Shown here: positions 12,314-24,100 of the stretch, one piece after another
Layout of the letters: every line of letters begins with the position of its first letter
Numbering within the stretch: position 1 is the stretch's first letter
NCBI GenBank assembly: GCA_026545225.1
Contig: CM048845.1
Span: forward strand, 74,518,033-74,582,032
Length of the DNA: 64,000 nt
Direction: 5' to 3'
Source of the DNA: Cornus controversa
Taxonomy: Eukaryota > Streptophyta > Magnoliopsida > Cornales > Cornaceae
The notes under the pieces: generated by a model
What the model was told of the DNA's origin: nothing
Seen by the model: only the letters and a program-made list of their open reading frames with translations
Database searches by the model: none
Made by a program: the position numbers and the translations under genes

Positions 12314-12979
12314 GAGTGCTATGCTCACACAACTGTCCTGCACAGTCGCTCTTTTGATTGGTTAGAAAACCAATCATAAAGCCCCATTTATCATTTGTTT
12401 GTTATTTTTAGAAAATATTAAAAGCATAATTTTTTAGGACAAAATTATCTGCATAATCTCTCAATACTTTATCTCTCCTCTTTTAGTGTGTGTGTACACA
12501 CACATATATATAGAGAGAGAGCAATGATACATGTCCCGAATAAATATTTAGAAGTATATCTCGAATCTATCTGACATGTGATATAACCTATTATTTAGGA
12601 GATAAAATTAAATGGTGAGTTAGTATTGGTGGAATTTTCCTCATACACGAAGTCCCGGTGATATTCATATTGATGTCTATTTTTATATAAGCACAATATC
12701 ACCTGCCACATAGATTCAAGATATACTTGGAAATATTTATTCGGGACATGTAACATTTTCCACATAAAAAAAAAATTATCTTTTTGTCGAAATTTTATTA
12801 AAGATGCATATTAAGAGATAAGTTAGTAAGAAATTATTAGGGTAGTTTTGTCTTAAAAGATTATTATTTTAATGTTTTCTTAAAATAACATAAAGGTAAT
12901 AAATAAGACTTTATTATTCGCTTTTCAATCAATCAAAAGAGCAACTGTGCAGTCGCTTGAGCAACTGCTCCTAGCACTC
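12314..12979. mobile_element. Inverted-repeat element, about 666 bp
   Basis: The left end GAGTGCTATGCTCACACAAC leads to CACAGTCGCTCTTTTGATTG. The right end, on the minus strand, reads GAGTGCTAGGAGCAGTTGCT and then GCACAGTTGCTCTTTTGATT. The inverted similarity continues for more than 100 bp, through AATAAAG(T/C)C..ATTTAT. There is no coding sequence. A different inverted-repeat element (12523-12757) has inserted into its middle. Confidence 0.7.
12523..12757. mobile_element. Small nested inverted-repeat element, 235 bp
   Basis: The left end AATGATACATGTCCCGAATA and the right end, read on the minus strand as AATGTTACATGTCCCGAATA, are near-perfect inverted copies. They continue through AATATTT..AAGTATATCT(C/T)GAAT, giving about 45-50 bp of terminal inverted repeat. 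It sits inside the element 12314-12979 and is therefore younger than it. No target duplication is clear. Confidence 0.7.
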
Positions 12980-13560
12980 CTCTCGTTGTAAAACTAATTA
13001 TAAAGTCTCATTTATTACCTGTCCTTTTTTAAAAAAAAGTTAAAAACTTAATTTTTTAGAACAAAATTACCTTCATAATCTCTTAACACTTTATCTCTCA
13101 TCTTTCAATGTTTGTATATACATATAGAGGAGTGCTAGCGGCAATTGCTCAAGCGAACCGTAGCTCCACTGATTGGTGAAAATAAATCCCAAAAATTAAA
13201 TATTTTTCTGCAATAAATATCCTACTTTTTCATCAATCAATATACCCTTCTAATTCTAAAATATTTACGCTGGTGTCATCAACAAACAAATAAAATTATA
13301 AACATAAAGTATTAAAATATTTTTATTAATATTTTTTTTATATTGTTCAACTTTTAAATATTTTTAATAATCTATGTACTTATTATAATCATTTCCTATA
13401 TAATTTTTAAAATTTTGTAATTATGGTTAATTGAATAAGTATATAGATTATTAAAAATAGTGATTTTTCATGTGCATTTTTGCTTATTGAACTTTCAGTT
13501 TATATATTTCCAAAAATAAAACTTTTAATTTATATACAACTGCAATTTGGGGGACCCCAA
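12980..13560. repeat. Diverged relatives of the 12314-12979 element
   Basis: About 12999-13115 repeats the subterminal text of the neighbouring element in direct orientation (shared AACTTAATTTTTTAGAACAAAATTACC-like text and CTTTATCTCTC). From 13130 a further end, GGAGTGCTAGCGGCAATTGC, continues into CTCAAGCGAACCGTAGC, so another family member starts there. Its interior contains an inverted pair around 13365-13400 and 13425-13460. The far end is not identified. Confidence 0.5.
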
Positions 13561-13657
13561 TTACATATTTATGTATTTAATATATTAAACCGTTGAAGAA
13601 GACAAAACTTCTATTATTAACACACACAAATGCATATATGTAGACTGTAGAGGGGGG

Positions 13658-13694
<37 letters not shown>

Positions 13695-15605
13695 ACCAGG
13701 CAGAGAACAGCGTGTGGATCCCAGTGATTAAGATTAGATTTGTTGATGATGTATGTCTCACATTCATTGAGCGAGCGACACATCTATACGAGGACCAGCT
13801 TTTTGCGACATTGATATCATGATATGATATGTTATGTTATGTTAGCCATGTCTCATCCCACCACGGATCGTGCGGACATGGCCAAGTCAAGTGCACAAAG
13901 ATAACGAGGGGAGGTCCACTTATTTGCGGCGTCAGATAACTCTCATTGTCGCCGCTTTATTATCCATTTTTTTGGAACCACATTCTTTTGCAATTTTTAA
14001 ATTGGAATTGAAAAGGAAATTGAATTCTAATTAAAATAGAATTACTTCTATTAATATGTGTGTACATTAAAATGTATATTTGCAATGATTTTATTAACTA
14101 TGGACTTCTAAAAAAAAAAAAATTAAAATTTTTAGACAAGGGAAAAATCAAAACCAAAATCTTTGATTCTCTTTCCTAGAAAAAGTTTGTAGAATGATCA
14201 TTTTGGTAATTTAGAAAATTAATACTAGAGATAAACAGTTAGTTTTCAAATCCCGTCAATTTTTCCACTATTTCTCAACCTTAAGATATTTTCTTGAAAA
14301 AATTATATTTCAGTAACCAAAATTAAAAAGTAATTATTTTAAAGTGACCCTAAAAATATAAAAAGATGTATAGTCACCAATCTTAAAACTAAATTACTTT
14401 TTAATTAACATTTGAAGATAGTTTTATTAAAGTATTTTATGTAATTATTAAAAATAAATAATTAATTAAACATATCAAACCTAATAATTCTCATTTTCTA
14501 TTATGCATCTAACCTAATATAAGATTAGAAACTCTAGTCATAATTAAACCCAACTTTACATTCTAAAAATATAAAAAAATATATATAAAAGGTTAGGGCT
14601 TTGATTTTATTTTAAGGAGATACACAATTGAGGTCGATGGTTCAAAATCCTCACTATATATTCATCATATTTAAACATTCAATTGAACAAAAGAGAGTTA
14701 ATAATAAATAAGTACCATATGAGAAAATTTCTAAAAAAATGTAATAATGAATAAGTAACATATAAGAGAAAGTTAAAAGAAATAAATAAATGATTCGGAA
14801 TCGTACATAGAATTGAACTTGAGACTTCAGTTCGTGGCCCATATATACTATAAATTGCTTACCTAGAGACTTCCCACAAGAAAGTTGTTTACCCAGCCTA
14901 TATATAGTCGTATAGTAAGTGTAGAGTCTTCGGAAACTCAAACTTGAGACTTGAACTTTACTGAAATTTCACGATTATTGAGTTCTCATTCGTACGGCTA
15001 ACCCCACAGCGTTAAACACAGTTACATGTTACTCCTTTTCATTTGCAAAACCAATAACTCTTCTGAAATTTTGCTACAACAATAAAATGAAGCCCTCATT
15101 TTGTTATTAAATGAAATAGTTTAATAAATTTTTATTGTAATTAATTGAAATAAACTATTATATGAATTAACTCCTTGGGTGAAAAAGTTTACATTTACAA
15201 TGTGCAAGTCTTGAGTTGGATTCTCTTTTCTTAAGGTAAGTTTCACGTACATTTTCATAAAAGTAAAATGAGTGTGTAAGTTTCCTGTCAACTTATATAA
15301 ATCTTTTTGGCCATGACACTTCTTTTTCAATTCCTCTTATTTGTCACACGTTGAGACCAAATTAATATTGATGTCAAGGGGGGACTCCTAAACGAGAAAA
15401 GCCACTATAGGAAATTGTAGTGTATTGGAAGCATAAAATTTCAATATTTGACATTATTTAATATAAAATACACTCTTATGTCACTGTACCAAAGAAATTT
15501 ACTAAACGCGGGGGTAATTTGATTGTCATTATCCTTAAATCTTAATTGGCTCCAAGTACCTCTTAAGTTTGATATGGTAATAACAAGGGAAATTAATCTT
15601 ATGGT

Positions 15606-15656
<51 letters not shown>

Positions 15657-16007
15657 CAAATAACGAAGGATCAAAAATCTCACTCTCTCCACATGTTTTG
15701 GCTCGCTGCGGGTAGATGAGCGTGCTAGAATCCTTCACCCAATCTCGAAGTGTGGTTAGGAAAATATTCCCTTGGCATGATAGTAAAAGGATGTGAGTAA
15801 CGCCGCCTTAATATGAAAAACTTAAAATTTATCTGGTTGGTTGTTGGTGGCAGAATGAATATGCTGGTGAAAATGCAAATGAGATGTATTGTGAAAATAA
15901 GTATGGGAAAGAACATGTGAGTTTGGTACATTACATTACCCATTTGAATATGAGATCCATTGATAACTCATTATTGAGTTACAAAGTTGGATTTGAGGGA
16001 AGAGTTG
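13561..16007. other. Gene-free stretch with microsatellites
   Basis: No gene is supported. A GA dinucleotide run lies at about 13661-13691 and an AT run at about 15608-15654. These explain the serine/leucine-rich and isoleucine/tyrosine-rich open frames read across them. The rest is AT-rich sequence without recognisable domains. Confidence 0.5.
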
Positions 16008-16044
16008 CCCTAACCTAAACCTAAACCTAAACCTAAACCTAAAG
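16008..16044. repeat. Telomere-like hexamer run (CCTAAA)n
   Basis: The run CCCTAACCTAAACCTAAACC continues for about six units of CCTAAA. The normal plant telomere unit is CCCTAAA, so this is a one-base-shorter variant or an unrelated microsatellite of similar composition. It is short, interstitial and single. Confidence 0.6.
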
Positions 16045-18729
16045 CTAAGGACTACATTGAATTAAAAGTAGAGTAGGGCTTGAAAGTAAGATAAATGAAG
16101 AGACATTATTTGTGTTAGTGCAAGACCCCTTACTTTTGTGAAAAACACAAAATTTTCATTTTACAACTTTAGAAATTCCATCCATTTTTTATTATCTCTT
16201 GAATTGTTGCCTTTCTTGATACCCTTTACATTTTTTGTTATGTCATTGTTTCAATAATTGTATTTGTGTCTTAGTAAATATAACATGCCTTTGTCAAGTT
16301 TAATATCAATTGTACCTCCACGTTGACCCATATTTTCTCATTAAGATCAAACTCATTTTATCAAAGTGGGTTTCATTTAACGTAATGGACCACTTGAGGC
16401 CTTATTTCTTCCATTTTTGAGCAGCCATGTGAATGCATTTAACATGTAACATGGTGGTCCACTCGAGAACTTATTTCAGTTTGAGCAGCCACGTGAATGC
16501 ATGAAATGAGAGAACACTAATAATCACAATTCATACACACGCGTAATCATTATTTGAAAAATTATAAAAATCCTCGTGAGAGAAATAAAAAAGAATAGCT
16601 TATTACCAAACAGTATAATATAAATATGTTGGACAAACTGGCCACAGTAATCTCCTGGCTGACCATGCGTCACACATGGGATTCATTGTGGGACTGATCA
16701 CCACATTTTATTTCTCAATTAAAAATTGCATTCGATCAACATGCAAGGATGGAGTTGTTAGCAAATTTTGTGTTGATATATATATATCTGTACATGAGCC
16801 ATTTGTCAATTGGTGTCCATACAACAGATAAATAATCTGATATTCATGCGAGCCGAGTTAAGATTTAGGAATGCAACTTGGATGAGTTGGAAGAATTTTA
16901 AAATATTTTGTGCTTAACCTAAAGTATAAACGATCAACCCGTGTTCTAGTACAACAGAACTTTTGATCTAATAACTTAACTTGAATCAAATTCAAACTTA
17001 ACTTTTAGACCTTGAATTATGATCGATTTTAGTTGGATTAGGTTTGAATTGAATTGGTCCTTCCAAATTATACCCCTAGTTAGAATGATCCGTGATGTGC
17101 ATATTATGACCATGTGTTGTGCTGGATCTCTCCTTGAGAAATTTTTAGATAGTCCGATCATATGGTCCGAGTCTCGATCGATAGCATTTAGGTTTAACCA
17201 TGGCTTGCAATTTGAGACTACTTAATAACTTCTCTCTCTCTCTCACACACAAACACACAGCGGTCTCCGAACTAAAAACTATCAACATCAATGAACGTAT
17301 ATAATGACATTATTGATTACTAATTTATTTGACTTTTTTGTCCTTGCAATAACTTTTAGGATATTGAAATGATTTATTTTGTAAAAAAAGTGTGTGATGA
17401 CTGAATATGGCCAAAATGTGTTGAAGGGCCTTAGATGAAACATAATGCAGTACAAAATAATTCGGAATATTGGTGCTGAAATGGACATTGATATTTGTAT
17501 CTTGTACTACCAATGAAATTGACATACATATATCAAATATTGTTCCTCTTCTGGCTCTTTGGCTTTGAAGATGGTTTTTTTGTGCCAACCCTTACGTCAG
17601 GTGTTGGAGGATTGGTAAGGAGTGAAGAGAGAAAGTTTAATGGTAATGTCTGATGTCCAGACCGGAGCACCACTAACTTTTCATGGGCACCCATGACAAC
17701 AGTTGATGGATCAGCCTCTAGGACCTGTTCAGCTGAATAAACCACTCATTAGTTGTCCTTTTATGGACCAAGCAGAAGAGTTAAGCCTACATTGTGGTCC
17801 TTGAGCTCCAGAAGAGTTAAGCCTAACATGTCACTATTTTTCAGACTCTGGGTTTTGAATACCCTATTTGTAGGGATCTTAACTAGCAAGTGTTGTTGTG
17901 TCTAAAAAATTGCCTTTTTGAATGCAACCAAAAAAAATAAAATTGGATGCTACATGTTGTATTGCCCATATGAGGGGTCTACAATCATCACATGGACCGT
18001 CAGATGCAATACATGTTGTACTTCATCTGATTCTGGAAGGTTCGAAATTCTTTTTTAGACAAAGTAGATCTCACAGTAGAATAGACTTCACTGCTTATGG
18101 AGTGATCTCTCTCCTGGTGCACTGGACTGTATAATGCACAAGATCTAGGTCGTAGTGTGTTGTGAATGTGCTTAAAACAATGTCAGAAACAGTGAAAGCA
18201 CCATCCCATGAGCTTTATCCCATTCATTTTCTAGGGCTCTCTCTTCTGAACATATCACTTTCGCATCTAGCAGAGCAATAATGGGATAGGCCCATTCAAC
18301 TTTCATTCGTTTGATTGTTCAAATAAATATCCTTTCTTCATTTAATTCTCAAGCCACTCAGTTGGGCCTAAAAGAATATAATAATAACAACTCAAGCCTA
18401 AACCATAAGGTAACTTATTAGGCCTTTGACTATGAGTTGATGAAAAGTCATTCTCCAAATTTAAATTTCATGTTAAAATTTCTAAATTTTGACACCAAAA
18501 CAACTTTTACTACCCTCACAATTAAATTAATCTAAAATTTTATGTATATACATGTATATGTTAAAAAAAATTATACTTTTTTAACTTGAAAATTTCATAA
18601 TTTTTTCGTTTAAGTCAAAAAAATAGCCTAAGTACTACTCAAATTAAAGCTCTCGAAATTATCTTTCTGATAGAAATGGTTTCATCAAAAAATTAAATTT
18701 GTAGTGAAAGTTATTGAGATTTAAGTGAA

Positions 18730-18765
<36 letters not shown>

Positions 18766-20046
18766 CAAAGTTCCATGAGTGTAAGGAAAAATAAAAAATA
18801 AAAAAACCAAGCTCACATGAGGCCCCAACAAATTAAGCCAAGCCGTTGCTTGGCGTTTTGGCAATTTCCTTCGCTAGACCCATGTCTATCGAAGGCGTTG
18901 TGGATGGCCTTACCCATGGCCTGGCTCAAATGGACATATCTGGACCTCTGGTTCAAATTAACTTACTAACATGAGCTTGGAACCCAAAATGGACCTCTAG
19001 TTAAAGTGCACATGGATGGGCCTCTCTTTGGGTATTGTATTTGTTATGAGTTCCATCCCCACTAATATAAATTTCCAAAACCATACCTAATTTAGTGGGT
19101 GACAAAATCAGAAAAAAATAAAAAATAAAAACTCCATTCTTAAGTATTGAAGTAAAGTCAAGCCCTCATTCCAAATCTCCTTATTAAAATCAAATAAATA
19201 ACATAACGAAAATAGGATGCAAACGAGTTGAACTGGCCTTGAGCTTGTTCGAGCTCAGATCAGTTGTGAAGCAACCATATTTGAGCTATTATAACAGATT
19301 TTCTTAACTTTCTTTTCATTATTTTTCACAATCTTTTAGATGTCTTACTACAAAGTTAAGAAAATCTATTATCATTGAAATTTTAATTATTTGCTTAAAT
19401 TTACTTTTTTTTTTCTAATTAGAATTGGATTTAGTTTTTAAAATTGTATATATAATTTTAGAATTGGATTTAGTTTTTTAAATTATGTATATGAGAACGC
19501 CCTTGTACTGATTTCGAGACACGGGGTGGAACAAGTTTGTAATTAGTTTTTTTTTTTCCTCAGGGATGAGGTTTCACATGAAAGAGTGCCTCTTCCAAAC
19601 CTGCCAAGTTTTTTTTTTTGGAAAAACTTTTGTTTAAACTTTTACACATAAAACAGAAAGAATCATAAGTTAAATGAAGAAGTTAGCATTCACCAACTTC
19701 ATCTGAACACTCTTTTTAGACTCCGAAACTCTTCAGATTTGCCAATCCAAACACTCTCTAAGACGACTTTTGAAAAACAAAAAGTCAAAAGTCACTTTTC
19801 AAAAGTCAATCCAAACAAAACCTTAAATTCTTTAGATCATTTATTACAACTTACATCCCAACATACTTTTGACAACTACTTTTTTGCCTCTTACTTTCTA
19901 TTAAAACTAATATTCCCAACCAATCACCAAGAGCCACTTGGAAAAGTCTGAAAGTGACTTCTACAATAGACCTCCCAAAGAGAAATAAATAAATAAATAA
20001 AAAATTGTCCAGATTGTGGTTCGTGATTGGGTAAGGGTACCACATT
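16045..20046. other. Gene-free stretch, about 4 kb
   Basis: No gene is supported. A diverged tandem duplication of about 67 bp lies near 16385-16505 (shared words TTTGAGCAGCCA and GTGAATGCAT). A TA run sits at about 18731-18761. A minus-strand open frame at 17533-17745 is not recognised and has no domain signature. Text near 19740-19835 (CCAAACACTCTC, CAATCCAAACAAAACC) resembles small transposon ends. Confidence 0.4.
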
Positions 20047-20679
20047 TAGGAATTGCAACGAGGCGGGTATGCCAAAACCCTACCTTGCCCCATCAAGAAA
20101 ATACCAAATCTATCTCCCGTTAAGAACCCTAACGGGTTTGTGGTAAGAATACTACCACCGCCCCATTTAGAGAAAAAGAGAAATAACTAAATTCTTAAAA
20201 TCCTTTGTTTTATTTGCTTTGAATTCGATATTTGGGTTAAATGTACCCAAACGATGATACAATACTCCTACAGTCAAAACCCCAATATATAACATCAAAG
20301 AAAATGACACAAACATACATACATACATATGTAGATGGAGATAGAAACGGTTTTGGTCTTCAAGAATTTTTTTTATTATAGATCTATTATGTACACAAGA
20401 TAGAGAGAGTTCTCTTTTAGCCATAAGATAAAAAGAAGAATACAGCATAACAAGGTAAACCTAGTGGCTGTCATATATCTAGTATACTATATTTATATAA
20501 GTAATATAATAATAAAAGAAATGGCACACTTCATAAAATTATGTCACTATATATATATATATAATCGGGGCGAGGCGGGTACTAGACAGGTTTTCTTAAA
20601 AAAATCATACCCGCCCCTACTCCTATTAGGGGCAGAGCGGGACAAAAACCCGCCGGGGCGGAGGAAATTGACACCCTTA
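20047..20679. mobile_element. hAT-like non-autonomous element, copy 2, complete with 8-bp target duplication
   Basis: The element is about 633 bp and is flanked by direct copies of ACCACATT (20039-20046 and 20680-20687). An 8-bp target duplication is the hAT signature. Its ends, TAGGAATTGCAACGAGGCGG and the minus-strand TTAAGGGTGTCAATTTCCTC, are imperfect inverted repeats, and both ends are rich in GGCGGG/CCCGCC. It matches copy 1 at the window start over the whole shared length. No transposase is encoded. Confidence 0.75.
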
Positions 20680-21177
20680 ACCACATTGCGTGATCACTGG
20701 GTGCTCAAGTATCCAACAATTTCCCGGTTGTAGCAAGTCTAAGATACAAATCTTGTCTAGTACACAGTACACAAATATTTAAAAGGAAGAAGAAGAAGAT
20801 ATATGGAGACTGAATGAAGGAATTGCAATTAACCTGCTGGAGAACTAGAATCTGAAAAACACTGATATTATTAATGAACTTGTTATAGTTTACCCTCCCG
20901 AAACAAAAATGGGCAAGTAAATTATTTTCTATAATTTCAAAATGCATAAATCAAACACCAGAGGGAAGAAATATTATCTTATAAGAGATGATACAAGAGC
21001 AATAAGAGTCCTACCTGAACTTAAAATCTTCCCTCCCGAGCTACAATGGGCAATTCTTCCAATAGGTTTGCAGCCATAATCAAGCATTTTACCTCTCCCA
21101 TGAACCAAAGAAACGAGTCCAGCAGCCCCAAAAAGACGGTCCAGTTGCTGAGATGATAACCAGAAATCTGAGTTTGA

Positions 21178-24100
21178 TCAAATCTGATCTGTATATACAG
21201 CATCAACATCATCCAGTTCAAGTAACTTGGACATGAGGTCCTTGTTCAAGTCCATAGCCTCATCATCCACCTGAGACCAATCAACACATTTATCACTGGA
21301 AATGAGTAGGACAGCATGGGTATTGCTTGAATTTTTTAAAAAAAATTAAGAAAATTATACAAAATTGTTCAGAAGGCCACACATACTTAAGTCTATTATA
21401 ATAGATCTAACAAAAAATCATGTTAATAAAATGGTGTACACTGTACTCAAATAAAATTGGCGAGGGGGAGCCTGCTTCCCAAGAACAGCTAAATTGCGTA
21501 CTACTTAACACAAAATGTGTAAGAAATGATTCCATGAAGAAGTCCGGGGCTATCGTGTTAACGTAGCTGTCACCAAGGAATATGCATACTATGAAATGAA
21601 ACAAGCTCAAGTCTCCACTCTCCAACCTATAACTGGGACAATCTCCCTAACTAGATTAACTGGACCAGAAGGAGAGGTATTGTGATATGTCTAGTCAAAC
21701 ATAAAATAATCACCTGGAGGCAGATTACAACTATTCAAAGAAATTGAAATCCTGGAAAAGGAGAATGTCAACATTATAGGATGAGGTGTATCTTATAAAG
21801 ATTGTGAAGTTAATATGTTATAGTTCAAGTTTTTAATAACAAGATGAGATGTGGACAACAAGCCTAACAAACAGATATTAGCCTCCAGAAAATAAAAGCA
21901 ACATATTAGTTGTAAACTTTTGCATTTGTTCATTTTGGACCACCATAAAATTTGTTACCACAAAATTATCCATCTGTGCAAGAAAAACGTGGGCAGCCTG
22001 AACTTTCAGAACCATTTCTAAGCATTTGCTTTCCCTAATACCAAAAAGGGAACAAAAATGCCACTTTCCAATTTAAGAATTCTGTTATATTTAAAATAGT
22101 ATACCATAAGCATATCCAGTGCATTGTGTCTGTGAGAAAATTGTTCTTTTGCCCTAATATGTAGGCAAAGGAAAAGAGAAAACATTTTTCCTTATTTATT
22201 ATAAAGTATACCTAGGCCCAAAATGTGAGAAAAGAATAAAAGCAACTTATGTGAAATCAGGGTTTTCTTCTATATTTTTAGCAAAGGAACAAAAAGGTGA
22301 GAAGCCATTATTGCAGGCTCGATATGTCCCCTCCACACACCCTCTTTGCCGCTGCCAGCCCTCCCCAAAAAACAAGAAATAAAAAAACAAACACACACAC
22401 ACAAATGGGGAAGTATTTTGTTTCCAAGTTTTAGTTAGATTTGGAGATATGTATAGACAGTCTGTCAACTAAAAAGTATCAATCTACATTGCATGGATAC
22501 AAACTTGGCATATGAACACTTCAACCACAATAAGTTCTTAAAAGAACAGGCACATAGAAGGAATGTGTGTGCAAATACATATGTATATGCAGACATGTCA
22601 TCATGACAACTCCTCTCCTTTTCCCCTCCCACTGCTTAAATTAAAAACTTAATTTGTTTTAATCCTTTTTTATGCTTCTCCATTTAATGAACTTTATAAA
22701 AAACTTAATTTGATTTTTCTTTAGAATTGCACTTTTCCAACACTAAAAACAAAGCCATATTCCATTGTCCAAACTGCTTCAAATATGGAACAAGGTAAAA
22801 AACAATGTCCAAGACATGAATGGCAGGTGTCCAAAATTATGAATTTTTTTAATTGTCTAAGAAAATTGATTCAAGTGTTGTCAAATTTCAATGTCAAAAC
22901 TTGTGTTCGTCGAGTTGTATTTTTATTTTTGAAATTGAGTTTTGATCATGAGAGTTGAACATCAAGTGCATCAATAATATCAATTTGAATGAAGACATCA
23001 AGTAGAACAGGTATGAGTGTGAGAAGACATGCACACCGAGTTGGGCTGAAAAAGAATTCGGAAAATATGCTTTAAATGTTCAAAATATTAATTTTCAGAA
23101 TTTCCCAGCCGGTTGGAAAACTGTCCAACCGGTTGGTTTGGTCTCAAGAGTTTAGTTTACTAAGCTTCTGATTTTTTTCGAACCGGTTTGTATTCTGTTC
23201 AACCGGTTGGTTTAGTCTCGGTTTCTCATGATTTTGGGTAACTGAATTGTCCCAACCGATTGGTAATGTCCTGATGACTCAAGGACTCTGTTTTTGGATA
23301 TCTTTCCAAGTCCTTTTTCAACCAAAATTCATGAGACGTCCAATGAGATTTCAAAACACTTTTTCAAACTTATATTTGGACTCTTTTGTCTATGTAAATT
23401 CCTCCTTTACCCGGCTCTACACACAATAGAGGGACGCTAATTATTTCACCATTGTCAGAGCTTTGAGTGAGTTTTTGAGTGTTTTTATATATTTGAGAGA
23501 ACACATTTATACATGAGTGTTATTAGGGCGATGCACTTCATCTGATCATTAGTACAGAGCTTATCTACGGATCATCTTGTTCAATCAGAGCAGTAGAATT
23601 TTCCTTACATCTTCACCATCGTGAGTGCAAGGAAGATGAATCAATCACTACAAAGAGGGCAGATTGTTCGCGGAGTGATCGTGTTCTTCCAGCAACCTAT
23701 TTGCAAGATATGAGGAGTAAGACTGGAATCTGCAGCAACTGAACATGGAGTAGTAGGAGTAAGATTGAGGTGTTCAGCATCTTGGCAAAGTGTAGCGGGT
23801 GTTAGACTAAGACAGAGTGGTGTTCTTTTTTTCGATATAGTGGATTGGTTTGCCCAAGGCAGCTAGTGTCCGTGATTTTTCCTCGTTGAGGTTTTCCGCA
23901 TTAAAAATCCCGTGTCATCTCTTTACTTTATTTTATTGCTTTACATTTATTGGTTTGTATGATTGATTCAGTTTTAATTGGGATAGAATTAAAATAATCT
24001 GAAATTCAATCAAAAGAGCAAGCCAGACCTATTCACCCCCCCTATAGCTCTTTCGTATGGATCAAACTTCCACACCACGTCCACAACATTCAGTGTTGTC

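Noticed and set aside
13577-13783. Ser/Leu-repeat open frames on the minus strand
   Set aside because: Direct translation of a GA/CT microsatellite.
15441-15738. Ile/Tyr-repeat open frames on the minus strand
   Set aside because: Direct translation of an AT microsatellite.
17533-17745. Minus-strand 70-residue open frame as a host gene
   Set aside because: No recognisable domain, no splice partners and no coding neighbours; it could be a repeat fragment.
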